Counted from the first letter of the stretch, positions 1 to 12,607 are shown. The stretch: 64,000 bases of DNA from Anaeramoeba ignava (GCA_028826165.1 JAPDFW010000004.1:1-64000); one strand, 5' to 3'. Translations and numbers: made by a program. Notes: a model not told the origin generated them from the letters alone.

Positions 1-3000
1 AAATTTATCATCTTCTTCGTTTAATGAAATTAAATTTGTTATGATGGGATATAAACAAATTAAAATTTCTAATGGAATTTAATGATAATAAATAGTTTGG
101 AAATTAAATAGTGATTGTTGATGTTGTGAAATCAAATTTTCCTTTCATTTTCTTATTGAAAAGTAATGAAAATAATTTCTCATAAATGCCAAATATTTTG
201 CCTAAAATTTAAAATAATAGAACGTATCTTCTGTAATCAATATAACAACAATTTTCATTTAAATTGAAATGAATGTTTATTATTTTATTGGAAAGTTTCT
301 TCATAATTGGACATGGTACCATCTATGCCGTTTAGATTTAGAATTGAATTTAAGAATTAGATTTGTTCTTTTGGGTTTAATTGTGAATTTTGTGATCGTA
401 CAAATCAAAATATTATTTAACATTTTGAGAAAATAATTCTTTAATCAATTCACTTTATTATTTATTTAGTATCCGATAATACTAATTTGATATAGTTTCT
501 TCATTAAAATTTGTTAATTCAATTTAAAATTCATTTTAAATAATTCTAAATTCCATTTTATCATAAAGAGATTAATTGATACTTTTCTGTTTTCCTTCGC
601 ATCAATCCAAGAAATAAAACAATAATTCTTGTACTCTTTGATTAAAATTGTTCTGTAATTTTGAATTAATTTTCATAAATGATAAGAATTGAAAAGAATT
701 ATTCTAATTTTGAAAATTTTAAAATATGAATCAATTTCAATTAAATTAGATTAGAAACGATGAATGCAAATAAATTTTGTATTTCCATAGAAATATCTTC
801 TAAGTTTGAACCCATTTATCATTCAGTACGTTTAAAATTTTGTTGTTGTTAAAAGATAGTTTGATAAAATCTAACCAATATCTTTCCAATGAACTTCCTT
901 TATCTATCTTATTTCTTTTATCATTATTTGAATATTCAGAAAATGATATTTTGTTCTGAAATTGTTTGATGTATTATTGTTGGTGTGAATAAATTATTGA
1001 TATAAAGGTATCAAGTTCAATAATTTTATTTATTTTGATTTTCAATTTTCAATTTCAGGATCAAGGAATTTAAACTTATTAGTTTTCTTTAGTGGTCTGG
1101 ATCTAATAATTTTAAATTTTCATTTTGATTAGCATATTCTTGAAAACCAATTGTCAATAATAACAATTATCATTTGAATAATTTATCACTTCCAGAAGAG
1201 GAGAAATATATATTCTTCATTTTCATTTTGATTTTGATTTTGATTTTCATTTTGTTGAATTATATATAATTTCAGAATCAAAATAAATGATTTGTTTAAT
1301 CCCAATTGTTTCTCTTATGTGAAAAGTTGTTCATCACATTAATAATTCATTTTCAATAAAATTGTTGTTTGGATAAATTTTCACTTGTAAAATCATATTT
1401 CTTGAAATGGATATTTTCAAGTTTTCGATAGAAACTTCTTTCATGACTTACCTCTGGGAAGCATTAATTGTATCTAATTTTATGATTAGGAGGTATTCAA
1501 ATCATTTATAGAGGTAAAATGACATAACAATTCTCAATAAAATGGAACATCTTTCAAATTGAGAATAAATAGATAAAGATAATTATATATATGATTGGAA
1601 TTTTGTTCAATATTTGATAATTCCAATTTCATTTTGGAAAATGAAAGTATTATTGATTCCTATGATTGAAGATTTTATAGATAATTTCTATCACTCTGAT
1701 TATTGATATGCGGATAGGAATAATTTTGTATCTTGATTTATTTTCCATGTTTTCCAAACTTGTTGTAAGTATTATTGAATTTTGTTTTGTTTCCAATAAT
1801 TTCTTGATTAAATAATTCATCAAAACTTTTGAATGAAGAAGATAGTAAAATAGTAAAAGAAGGTTGATTATCAATAAATGTTTTCAAATGATTTAATAAA
1901 TGATTCGTAATCATTTTCTTTTATTGTAATAATACTAATCTAAATTTTGGGTTGATAAATACTTTCTTTCCTCATTAAAATTGAATACTAAAATTTCCCA
2001 TTTCTTAAAATCTTGATTAGTAAATTATTTAAAATGGATATATGATGATCACTAATAAACTCCTTCAGAAAGCACAATGACTAATAATACTTCTTTAATC
2101 TATGCTGCAGATTGTAGAAATATTTAATGATTTATCAAATAATAATAATAAATCTTTATCATAACAATTGAATCTGAAATATTTTGATAAATAATTGATT
2201 GAAATGTGAAATAATCAATTAATATGCTGAGATGTTTTCATAAATTCAAAATATGATTGATCTGATTCTTCTTGAAATGTGTAAAGATTTTCTGTTATTA
2301 TTCAATCAAATTTGAGGTATTTCAAAACCATCAATTTGATTTAAGTTTAAACTAACTCTTTCAATATTTTCCTCTAATCCAAAATTTCTATATTAAATAG
2401 AACATGTATGATTATTGAATAATTATGAGAAATAAAATCCAATGATATTCTTGAAAATAATAATCATAAATCCCATAAAGTTTGTAAGCTTTTCTTGAAT
2501 TTTGATTAAATTTGTTTGTTTTTGAGATTAAAATTTGATTTTTGACAAATTCCATTAAATATTTTAACAAACTATTTTGAAATAATTCTGGTGTGCTGCG
2601 GAAATAGATTTAAAATTTCTTTTGTTATTGATTCTAATTCAGTTTCATTGGAAGTTCATTATTTAAAATAATTCTGTTGATGTATTCATTTTTGATGATT
2701 TGAAAAGTTTAAAATTAATGAGGGTTTTGTTAAAATGATTCTAATTTTGTTAAATTGAATCTTTGAATTTTTCAAATTTCTAAATTAAGTCCGTGTTTTA
2801 TCTTTTAAATTTTGAATTCTTTTAAAATAATGGTAATTTCTTTTTGTTAATTTGAAATAATTTTTCCAGATTATTCAATTCATTATGAAGTTATTTGGTA
2901 AAATTTGAGAACATTCAATTTTTGTTAATTTGTAAATTTGGAAGATTTCGTTTTCATATTAAACTGTTTTAAAATGAATTTAAAAAGATGTTGTTTTAAG

Positions 3001-6000
3001 TTCTAAAAATAAAAATAAAAATTAATTTTTAGTATAACTCCTTATTTACCTGAATTTCCAATTATAATAAAGGTATTCAGTAAAAATGAAAATGAATATT
3101 AATAAAACTTTTTCTTTAAATTTAGTTTTGGCAACAATAATTCTCATATTTTTAGATTAAATTTTCTGTGAAATTTACATAAAAATTTGTTTCCAATATT
3201 CATCTTATGAAAATTTTTCGTTCTTTTCAATTTTGTTGCTTTTTGTTCATTACAATAAAAATTCTTTTCAACTTTTTCCTTCATTTCTGTACCCAAAACA
3301 TAAACAATAAATAGAATAATAAAATAGATGAAATGAAGGTTGATGTTTTCTTTTATCAATTTTTATTTACCCAAATATTAACAATTAAAAATTTTTGAAA
3401 AATTAAAAACATCTTGAAATGATTCAAAATATTCATTTTGAAAATATTATTGATTTTGATTTTGTTTCAATTTGATTTTTGAGTTAATTTTTGTAACAGG
3501 TAACTTTCGAAAATTGAGATTTGAATTAGAAAATTTTGGAGATTCTCTTTTTGTTGAAATAATTGATGAAGTATTGATAAAATATACTATTTCTTTTTGA
3601 ATTTTTACAATTTTTCCAAATCATAAATATCTTCAAATTGATTAAATGAATCAGAATTTAGAAAGCTAACCAATGAAATATTTCCGCATATTTTCCCACA
3701 ATTGATCTATTTAATAAAATTTCTTTGATTATTGTTATAGACTCTTTTGATCCTTTATTAATTCATGAAAATAAATATTAATCACGATGGTTATTATTTT
3801 GGTTTTTGAATTTTCTTGAATATTTTTCTTTTTGGTTTGAAAATTAACATTAGTAAAGTTGATCAAATATCTTCTTTAAATAACTCTTCTAAATATGCTT
3901 TTTCATATTCATTTCCTCCATTAATTACTGGTATTTTTCCCATATTTGAATTGAATATAAATCATTTTGAATAAATTTTTCTGATGTAAGAAAATTTCCT
4001 CTTTTTGATTTTCTTCATAATTTTGAATAATTTCATTTGTTATTTCAAATGATTTGGAATTAATGAATTAAAAATTTGTAAAAATATCTTTCATTTCAAT
4101 TTCAATTTTTGTTTCATTTTTAATTTTCATGGAAAATTATAATATTTTGATTATCAAAATTTAAACCATTTTGAAATAATTGTTTGATTTCGTAATTACT
4201 TATAAGAAATAATTTATATTCACCTTTTTGATTCTTGTTTTTGTTTCGAAAAAGAATTGGAAAAGATAAAATTTCTTTTTCCATTCAATTTTGTTTTTCA
4301 ATAATTTTGAAGATTCTTCCAAATTATTTGAATTTTCTAAATTTGAATTAAAATGAAAAAGGAGAAGCAAATTCAATATTAAAATTTAAACAATTTGTTA
4401 TAATTTGATTTAAAAAGAATAATATTTTTCTGAATCATTTTCAAAATTTTGAATAATTTCATCTTTTGTTAAATAACCATAATAAAATACGATAAATTTT
4501 CATTAAATATTGAAATTTGAAAAGTTCTAAAACTTATAAATTTGGTTTGTAAATTGTTTTCGAATTGATTTAATAATAAATTGAAATATTCTTTTGAATT
4601 TGGTTCTGATTTAAATTATTGATAATTTGTGTTAGTCCATTTGTATTTTATATTCTTTTAAATGATTTTGATTTGATTGAATTAAATTGGCAATTCTTTT
4701 TAATTCTGGATTTTCTTCTTTTCAATTTGAAAATTTAATATTGATAAGAAGAAAAGGAAAAATTATCAGAGTTCATTTTTACATTCTTTTTCTTTTAAAA
4801 TATTTTAATGGAGGAAAATTATTTAAACCATTTTCTGAACTTGATTTAATATAACTTGGAATTTCAAAACAATTTTAAAAGAATCATCAAAAATCCAAAT
4901 TAAATTATTTCTAATTTTCTTTCATATTCAAATGAATTCCACATTGATAATTCCCAAAGAAAATCCAAAGTTTCTAAAATAGGAGAGAAAGTTAAATCAA
5001 TATGAAGAAATTTAATTTTTGTTTTGAAATTAATTGAATTTTGTTTAAAATTTGATTAATTTCTTGAATAATTTCTGATTTTGTTCCTTTTTGAAATTTT
5101 GATATATAAATAAACTGATTTGTTTTCTTGATTTTTGATTTGATTATATTTTCATAAAAATATTTACGAATTTGATGAGTTTTTCCCATTCCTGGAATTT
5201 TAGAAGTAAATAATTTAATTCTTTAATTTTTGAAATGGTTTTTGAAAATTGATTTTAAATTTTCTTCTGGTATTGATTCAATTTTTCTGAAATCAAAAAT
5301 TAGGAAATGAGAAACAATATTTGAATTTGATAATTATCTTTTTGATAAAAGAAAATGATTAATGGAAAATGAGTTTCAAAAGAAATTTGTTGAATTTTCT
5401 GAATTAAAAATTTGAACAAAGTTGAGATAATTTTTGAACATGTAAAATTGAAAATAAATGTTTTTCGTGATTAATTTTTTGATTTTTTCTTGATTATAAA
5501 ATTTATAAATATTGAAGAAATTTTCAATATCAGATTGATTTGTATTTTTGAATTACAAATCATAACATTTTCTTTTAATGGTAAATGATTACAATATCCA
5601 AAATATAAACTTGTTAATATTTCATAAACTTGAATTTTTATCAATTTTGTAAAAGAAAATTTTTGAATTTTGAACTGATTTTTCATTTTTGAATAAATGA
5701 TTAAATTTCTTTTGTTATTTTTGGAATTTCCTTTTTAAATTGTATTAATCTTTTTGTTGAATTGAATTTTTAAATGAAATTAAATTGCTTAATTCTTCAA
5801 TAAAATTTTTAAAATTAGTTCGAAGGGATCAAATTCAGGAATAATATTAATTCTAAATTCTATTAAATCTTCATGAGTTAAATTTGGATTAAATAAACGA
5901 AGAAGAAGAAATAAATTATGGTTATTTTGAAGAGATTTTGAAAAACAGAGATTCATAACTTCAAAAAGTTGTTCTTGAGAAAAAAGAGAATAAACGAAAT

Positions 6001-7275
6001 GATTTTGTTTAATTAAATCTTTTTCTTTTTTCCAATTTAATAATTTTTGAGAAAGTTCTTTTTCGTTTTTGATCAATTCATTTTTAAATTTATCTGATTC
6101 ATTTATTGAAGAATATTCAATAACTTTTCATATTGATTATTTGATTCAATAATATAAAGTTTCTTTAATTCAAATACAAGTTTTTGAAACATTTTCTTGA
6201 TTATTGGAAAAATTTTTGGAATAAATTCAAATATTTTTGTATTGGATCATTTTCTGAGAAAAGTTCATTTTGTTTTATATTTTGAGAAATGATTTTAATT
6301 TGAAGGAAATTATCAAAATTGAATATTTTATAAGTATTCTCCTTATTTTGACAAGAGAATATTAATTCATTTTTGGTAAATAATTAAATTGAAAGAGCAT
6401 ATTTTTTTTCCAAAAATTTCAGATAAATTATTTAATATTTTCTTTTTAAAATTTGAATCATCTTTTGGAAAAAAAATTTAATTAATTCTTGAGTATCATT
6501 TTCACTAAATTGCCAAGGTTTTTGATTTTCTTCAGATTTTTGATAATTTGAATCAAATTTTGGAAAAGATTCAAAACTTTCTTGAATTAGAAATGTATTC
6601 TTTCATTCTTTTTCTTAAATTTTTGATTATATTTTTCATTTTTAAAATGAATAGATTTTTCGATGAACTTATCGAACTTTTTCATTTTGAAATTTTTTGG
6701 AAAGAGAAATAATAATATTTGGGATTAAATTTAGAATATTTTGTTGAGAAAAGAAAATATTAGAAGGAATTTCGTTCATTCTTTTTAATATTCCATTTAA
6801 TTTTAGATAAATCTTGTAATTTTTGATTTTTGCCAAGATTCTTGGAAAAATTTTGTATAATCTTCATTTTGAAATTTAAAATATGAAAAATTGATATTTC
6901 CATTTTGGAATTTTTGAAGTTTTTGTTATATTCATGGAAATTTTGGATTTGATTTGATAACTGTAGAATATTATTATTCTCTGATTTTTCATTTTGAGAT
7001 TCTTCTAAAAATATTTTTAATTCATTATTTATCCAATCTATTCCTTTTCTAAAAAGGGAAAAATTTATCAATTTGACTTAATTTAATTTTTGATCTGTAA
7101 TTTCAAATAAAATTTCATTTCTTTTTATTTATCATTTAATATTTTTGAAAATATTTTTATGAAATTTATTCATTGATAAAGGGTTTAATTTTTGTTTTTG
7201 ATTTAATTTTGATTTTGATTTTTTTAATTTTGGAATCCAAATATAATTAATAAAGATTTCACTTTTTTTGAAATT
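1..7275 (-). pseudogene. Decayed RNF213-like AAA+ ATPase / E3 ligase remnant
   Basis: No long reading frame survives here, but short minus-strand peptides appear in the order expected for the RNF213 (mysterin) family. Residues 5789-6076 give an NWKKEKD...LFSQEQLFEV segment ending in FNPNLTHEDL. 5471-5686 gives LPLKENVMICNSK. About 5150-5190 gives a P-loop SKIPGMGKT. 4900-5010 gives FLHIDLTFSPILETLDFLWE, which resembles the family segment after the second P-loop. 4140-4260 gives PILFRNKNKNQKGEYKLFLI in another frame. These pieces lie in different frames separated by stops, so the gene is disabled. The match to RNF213 is from memory of the family motif order. Below about 3.9 kb little is recognisable, and no RING finger was found. 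It continues downstream from the open block at 7276-9312. Confidence 0.55.
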
Positions 7276-9312
7276 TCAAAATTTTTGGAATAAATCAAAA
7301 TTGATTCCTAATTCCTTAATTGATATTTTGAGATCTTTGATGTTTTTTGAATTAAAATTTGCTAAAACTTTTGGAATTTTTGGATAAGTTTCGAAATGAT
7401 TCCAAACTATATTTTTGTTTATTTTTGATAAAACAGTTTTTCTTTGAAATAATTCTTGATAAAGTCGTTCAATGTTTTGAAATGAAATTTTTGAATATAA
7501 ATCCCAAATATTTGAAAAGAAATGTTTTTGTTTAAATGTTTCTTCTAATATTGAAAAATCTATTTCAATTTTATCTATTTTTTGAAATGAATATTGAATT
7601 TCTTTATCATATTTTTGAATTTTTTGGAAAAATTCATTTTTATTTTCATTTTCCTTAAAATGTTGAAATAACTTTAATAATGAAATCCATGAATCTTGAT
7701 TTTCTTGAGAAATATTTTTTAAAAATAAAATGAAAGTTTGTTTTTCATTAGGAAAATTATCTCCAATAAGTGATTTCCAATATAAAAATTGTATTTGTAA
7801 AGGAATTTCTTTCAAATTTTCTTTTAAAATTAATTTATATTTTTCTTGAATAAAATCTTTGATATATTTAGATAAGAATGTTTCAAAACTTGATAAATTA
7901 TTTAATATTTTTGGATCGTTGATTATATTTAAACATTCAATAGGAGTTGCGTTATAAGGAAAATTATTGCTTTGAATATTTTCAATAATTAATAATTCAA
8001 GAGAAGAGATATATTCATTTATTTTTATTTTTTGGATTTGGTTTTGAATTTGATTTGAATTTTCTTTTAGAATTTCGAGTATTTTTTTTGTTCTTCGATA
8101 AATTTTATCAAAAGTATCAAAATATTCAAATAAATTTTGAAATTTCATTTTTCGAATAAGCACAAAAGCTAATGAAAAATCTTTTATAATCAAATATTCC
8201 AGTAAATTATCTTTTTTTTCTTTTAAAAAATCTTTTATAATCTTAACAAGAATATCTTCAGATTTTGGAAAAAATATAGGATCAAGTAATCTTGATAAAA
8301 ATAAGAAAATAGTCGTTTCAGAATCTAAATATTCTTGAATCAAAATATTTATATCTTTTTTAAGTTTTTTTGTATCATAATTTTGTGAAATTGTTTTCCA
8401 ATCTTTTTCTTCAAATAATGTAATAAATAAAGGAAGAAAGAACAGAATATTATTTGAATTTGATTCTTTGAAGAAGTTAAACAATTTGTAAAAATTTGTC
8501 TTAACTTTACTCATCTCTTGAGTATTATAATTAGAAATTTCTTCAACTATTTGAGATAATTCTTTCATTTTTTGAGGAGATTTCTCTAAAAAATTGAATA
8601 TATATTGAGTAAAAGGATTGTGAAATTTTGATAATAGTAAATAACAAAATATAATTTCTTTTGAGAAAGAATCCATAATATTTTCATCTTTTTCAAAAAA
8701 TTTTTCATAAAGCATCTTCACAATTTCATTAATATTTAAATTGAGATTTTGCTTTTCACCTTTTATAAGAAACTGATTTTTAAATAAGGAATCTATTCCT
8801 TTATAATAATTAATAATTATTTGTTGTGTATTTAAAGAACTTTGCATTATTTCGTTGATAAAAAATGTTTGTAAAAGATCAATAATCATTTCTTGATTTA
8901 TAGAAATATTCTTTTTTGATTTTTGATGAATAATTCCAAAAAAGAATAATATATTTTGATTTTTTTCTTCTTTGTTTTTTTTCTTGGAATTTTCAATTTC
9001 AGTTTGAATTTCTTCTTTATCAACTGTTAAAATAAATTGTCTTTTAAATTTGTTTTTTGCTAAAGTGATTTCAATTTTGATATTAAAAGAAATTTGAGAA
9101 TCTTTTTTTGATTGTGAAGTATTTTCTTCTTGTAAATTAATTTGTGTTTCAAAAGAACCAAACCAAACATTATTAATTGAATTTGATTTATAAATATCAT
9201 AATATCGATTTTTGTATTTTAAAGACATTTTTATAGGTATTTCTATTTCTTTTTCTTTTGTATAATAAAGAAAAATTTTTATAAAATATTTTGTGTTGTT
9301 TGATAAATTCAT
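7276..9312 (-). CDS. Open N-terminal block (678 aa) of the RNF213-like gene
   Basis: A 678-residue open frame starts at ATG 9312 and ends at TGA 7276. It is rich in Lys, Asn, Ile and Phe, mostly predicted helical, with no signal peptide or transmembrane pattern. Alone I do not recognise a domain. The first ~110 residues look beta-rich (KMSLKYKNRYYDIY, VWFGSFETQI), like the jelly-roll or carbohydrate-binding N-termini of giant ATPases. It is placed in the RNF213 family because the sequence directly downstream on the same strand holds RNF213-like pieces in shifted frames. The next coding-like stretch (7150-7270, WIPKLKKSKSK) starts right after the stop in another frame, which suggests a frameshift near 7265. 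The block may be a relic or an independent short protein. The upstream 93 bp carries the T-rich/CAT motif seen before other genes here. Confidence 0.5.
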   Translation of the reverse strand: MNLSNNTKYFIKIFLYYTKEKEIEIPIKMSLKYKNRYYDIYKSNSINNVWFGSFETQINLQEENTSQSKKDSQISFNIKIEITLAKNKFKRQFILTVDKEEIQTEIENSKKKNKEEKNQNILFFFGIIHQKSKKNISINQEMIIDLLQTFFINEIMQSSLNTQQIIINYYKGIDSLFKNQFLIKGEKQNLNLNINEIVKMLYEKFFEKDENIMDSFSKEIIFCYLLLSKFHNPFTQYIFNFLEKSPQKMKELSQIVEEISNYNTQEMSKVKTNFYKLFNFFKESNSNNILFFLPLFITLFEEKDWKTISQNYDTKKLKKDINILIQEYLDSETTIFLFLSRLLDPIFFPKSEDILVKIIKDFLKEKKDNLLEYLIIKDFSLAFVLIRKMKFQNLFEYFDTFDKIYRRTKKILEILKENSNQIQNQIQKIKINEYISSLELLIIENIQSNNFPYNATPIECLNIINDPKILNNLSSFETFLSKYIKDFIQEKYKLILKENLKEIPLQIQFLYWKSLIGDNFPNEKQTFILFLKNISQENQDSWISLLKLFQHFKENENKNEFFQKIQKYDKEIQYSFQKIDKIEIDFSILEETFKQKHFFSNIWDLYSKISFQNIERLYQELFQRKTVLSKINKNIVWNHFETYPKIPKVLANFNSKNIKDLKISIKELGINFDLFQKF

Positions 9313-9405
9313 TTTTGTTATATTTTTTTGATAAAATAAATTTGAAAAAAAAATGAAAAATGAAAAATGGAAAAAAGGAAAAAAATAATTTTTAAAAAAA
9401 GGAAA

Positions 9406-10050
9406 TTAATTTTTCTTTTGAAAATCCAAATTACATTTTGGATTTAATTGATAATAATCAACAGAATCATTCAATTCTTGAGAAATTTTGGAATTTAACT
9501 TTGAATCAAATTTACCTAAATAAAAATATTGAATGAGTTTATCAAGAGCTTTATTTGATTTACCAGTATATTCAGAAACTTGATTTGAATCATCAATAAC
9601 ATTCAAAAACATCCCACGAAATAAACCACTTCTAGCACATAAAACGAGTTTATGGATGATAAATCTCGAATTATTTGCAATAATAGTAAAATCTGCATTT
9701 TCTTTATCATTAAACAATTTCTTTAAATCTTCAATAAATCCATTTGGGAATTTTTTTTCTAAAATCCATTTTTGATCCAAATCAAGTTTTTCAAGAATTG
9801 GAAGTATTGAATTAAATCCATTCAAATCAAATGTGATTTCTCCACTGTAAATAAAATTTATCAATGGAATCACTTGTTTTTTTTGTAAATTTAAGGATAT
9901 TTTCTCAAGTTTTTTGATTTCTTCTTCTTTCAATCTCATTTTCAATATCAATGAATGTAAATTTATTATTGAATCTTTTGTTTTCAATTCAAAATCACAA
10001 AATTCTTGTCTTTGGAATAAGTTTAAATAATCTTCACTTAATGGATTCAT
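9406..10050 (-). CDS. Double BTB/POZ-domain protein
   Basis: An intronless minus-strand frame encodes about 214 residues from ATG 10050. An in-frame TTG lies further upstream, but ATG is the likely start. Two BTB/POZ modules can be read. The first is divergent (EDYLNLFQRQEFCDFELKTK, then LINFIYSGEITFD). The second is clearer (NDKENADFTII, FIIHKLVLCARSGLFRGMF, then KLIQYFYLGKF). BTB domains mediate dimerisation and often recruit Cullin-3 ligases. No Kelch, BACK or zinc finger follows. The second module has a close relative in the broken fragment at 27667-28020 (FRGMFLNV versus CRGMFLSV), so this is a local family. The start abuts the end of the G-alpha remnant. Function beyond protein-protein interaction is not inferable. 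Confidence 0.7.
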   Translation of the reverse strand: MNPLSEDYLNLFQRQEFCDFELKTKDSIINLHSLILKMRLKEEEIKKLEKISLNLQKKQVIPLINFIYSGEITFDLNGFNSILPILEKLDLDQKWILEKKFPNGFIEDLKKLFNDKENADFTIIANNSRFIIHKLVLCARSGLFRGMFLNVIDDSNQVSEYTGKSNKALDKLIQYFYLGKFDSKLNSKISQELNDSVDYYQLNPKCNLDFQKKN

Positions 10051-10342
10051 ATCATTTTCTTGTTCTTCTTCCAAATAATCTTTTTTCTCTTCTTCTTTTG
10101 GTTGATTTTTTTCGTTTTTTGTTGTGAGATAATTTGCGCATTCTTTTTAAAATTTATTTTTGAATATTTTTGAATATTTTTGAATATTTTTATAAAAATT
10201 TTCTTTTTACTTTCTAAAACTGTTTCAATTTGAAAATTATCAAGTAAATTAACAATGAAATATCTTTTAATTTTTTCAGTCTTTGTTTTATCATCTAAAA
10301 ATTTATTTATAATAAATTCTAAAGCGTCCATATAATTTTTCC

Positions 10343-10691
10343 CTATTTATAAATTAAATTTATAAATTAAATTTATAATTCAAATTTTTATAAATTAAAT
10401 TTATAATTCAAATTTTTATAAATTAAATTTATAATTCAAATTTTTATAAATTAAATTTATAATTCAAATTTTTATAAATTAAATTTATAAACCTTCAAAT
10501 TTTTATAAATTAAATTTATAATTCAAATTTTTATAAATTAAATTTATAATTCAAATTTTTATAAATTAAATTTATAATTCAAATTTTTATAAATTAAATT
10601 TATAATTCAAATTTTTATAAATTAAATTTATAATTCAAATTTTTATAAATTAAATTTATAATTCAAATTTTTATAAATTAAATTTATAAAC
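10343..10691 (-). repeat. 28-bp tandem repeat filling a G-alpha intron
   Basis: This 349-bp GT-AG intron is almost wholly a 28-bp unit (key part TTTTTATAAATTAAATTTAT), repeated about twelve times with one interruption near 10491. Each unit contains a near-palindrome that could form a hairpin. Removal joins the Gly codon of YFPEYQG exactly. Confidence 0.85.
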
Positions 10692-11262
10692 CTTGATATT
10701 CTGGAAAATAATTTGATAAAGGAAATTTGTTAATTCTTTGTAAAAATAAATCAATTTTAGAAAAAAATATTAAAAATGGAACATCATTAAAGAATTTAGA
10801 TGTTTTTAACTCTTCAACTAATTTAATCTCTTCTGATAAAGCATTTATATTTTTATCTTCCATTAATACTTTACAATAATCACTTAAAGAAACAAATATA
10901 AAAACAGCTTTCATATCCTTTTTTTTGATTTTGATTTTGATTTTGATTTTAATTTTAATTTTCATTTTAAATTTTAAAAAGAAATAAATATAAACCATCA
11001 TAACATGAATCCTTTTAAAATAAAATTTTAAGTATTAATTATTATTATTACTTTGTTTTTTTTTTATAAATTTTTTTTTATTTTTTAATTTACCATTTTT
11101 CTTTCATTTCTTGCTCCACCAACATCAATAAATCTAATTGTTTGTTTATTAATTTCTACTTGTGTTTCCATTATTCCTGTTGTTTTAACTCTGAAATTTA
11201 AATAATCTTCAAAATTTGGAGAATAATTTACTAATAAAAAACGATCTAATGATTTAAAGAAA

Positions 11263-11836
11263 CTAAATTTAAAAATTAAGCCAATATTTAAATTAAATAT
11301 TTAAATCAATATTTAAATTAATATTTAAATTAATATTTAAATTAATATTTAAATTGAATATTTAAATCAATATTTAAATCAATAATTAAATTGAATATTT
11401 AAATTGAATATTTAAATTGAATATTTAAATCAAATATTTAAATCAATATTTAAATCAATATTTAAATTGAATATTTAAATCAATATTTAAATCAATAATT
11501 AAATTGAATATTTAAATTGAATATTTAAATCAATATTTAAAATAAAAATATTTAAAATTTTGAATATTAAATTGAAAATTGAAATATTTAAATTGAATAT
11601 TTAAATTGAATATTTAAATTGAATATTTAAATTAATATTTAAATTGAATATTTAAATCAATATTTAAATTGAATATTTAAATCAATATTTAAATCAATAT
11701 TTAAATTGAATATTTAAATCAATATTTAAATCAAATATTTAAATCAATATTTAAATCAAATATTTAAATCAATATTTAAATCAATATTTAAATTGAATAT
11801 TTAAATTGAATATTTAAATTTATATTGAATATTTAC
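11263..11836 (-). repeat. AATATTTAAAT-type tandem repeat filling a G-alpha intron
   Basis: A 574-bp GT-AG intron made of AATATTTAAAT blocks separated by TTG, TCA or TCAA. Splicing joins TA|T to give Tyr in the SYPYFFKSLDRF junction, which matches the family. No other signal is seen. Confidence 0.85.
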
Positions 11837-12309
11837 TAAGGATAAGATTCATATTGACTATATGGTAATTTTTCAAAAACTTCTTGAATAACTGATGAAT
11901 TCCATAAAATTTCCATTTGATATTTATTTAAAGAAATTTCTTTGCCTTTTTCTAATAAAATATCTTTAATTTTTCTTTTTTTTTTTTAAATTAATTAAAA
12001 TTGAAATCAAATTTCAAATCAAAATTTAATACTTCTTCTTCAAAAGTAAAATTATTTAAATTCAATTTTTTTGCATTTAAACAAAGATTTTCTAAACAAT
12101 TTTGAAGCCTTTCTTGTAAATTTGATTTTATAAATTGAAAATTATTATTTGATTCAGAATAATTTAAATAAATTCTAGCAATTTGCTTTATTAAAAGTAG
12201 ATTTTCCAGAAGAACCAGTTCCAAGAAGAATAATAGAATTTTTTTCTTGTTGTCTTAAACGATCACTATCAAAAGGCGGAATTGAAGAATCACGATAAGA
12301 ATTTCCCAT

Positions 12310-12607
12310 TTAATAAAAAAAAAAAGAGGAATGAAAGAAAAAAAATGAAAAAAAAAAAAGGAGAAAAAAAAATTTTCCTTTCAATTTTTTAAATTTTTGA
12401 TAATTTTCTCCTTTTTATTATTTTTGGATTTTCTTTTACTAATGATTTTATTGAAGATTTTATTACAATTTCTTTTGTTTTTGTTTTTATTTTAATGTCT
12501 TTTGTTTTTGTTTTTTTTTTTGACTTTTACAACAAAATTTTTTTTTTCATTTTTTTCTTTCAAAATTTCCAAACAAAAAGGAAAATCTTTTCTAAGAAAA
12601 TTAGACG
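12310..12607. promoter_or_regulatory. Divergent promoter region, G-alpha / AP180
   Basis: A 298-bp A/T-tract region lies between two divergent start codons. Poly-A and poly-T runs dominate. T-rich stretches with CAT (TTTTTTTCATTTTTTTC near 12540-12560) precede the AP180 start, and the mirror form (AATGAAAGAAAAAAAATG) precedes the G-alpha start. No TATA box can be singled out in such AT-rich DNA. Confidence 0.45.

Larger units (their letters stand above)
10047..12309 (-). pseudogene. Heterotrimeric G-protein alpha subunit, frameshifted
   Basis: Exons on the minus strand read as a G-alpha subunit. The start is MGNS (myristoylation-type) at 12309. G1 is GTGSSGKST. Switch I is RVKTTGIMET in exon 11094-11262. 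Switch II is DVGGARNERK. A 16-nt exon (10996-11011) encodes the WIHVMM stretch. VSLSDYCKVL and FFSKIDLF (G4) follow in 10692-10917, and YFPEYQG joins KNYMDALEFI across the 10343-10691 intron. Splice phases fit at several junctions (ESYP-YFFKSLDRFL across 11263-11836). Three breaks remain: one extra base just after G1 (~12190), a stop/frame change in an A-run (~11980), and a mismatch at the 16-nt exon (~11095). The catalytic Gln of DVGGQ is Ala and the Asn of NKxD is Ser. The C-terminus degenerates into Lys-rich sequence. Either a pseudogene or homopolymer sequencing errors in a divergent G-alpha. Confidence 0.75.

Noticed and set aside
1650-3359. Small frames at 1650-1874 and 3144-3359 as genes
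   Set aside because: Short, low-complexity, no recognisable motif, and inside the decayed RNF213-like region.
10684-11001. A separate 105-aa gene starting MMVYIYFF
   Set aside because: Its first ~28 residues are intron sequence (KIKIKIK). The rest is the G-alpha exon beginning DMKAVFIF.
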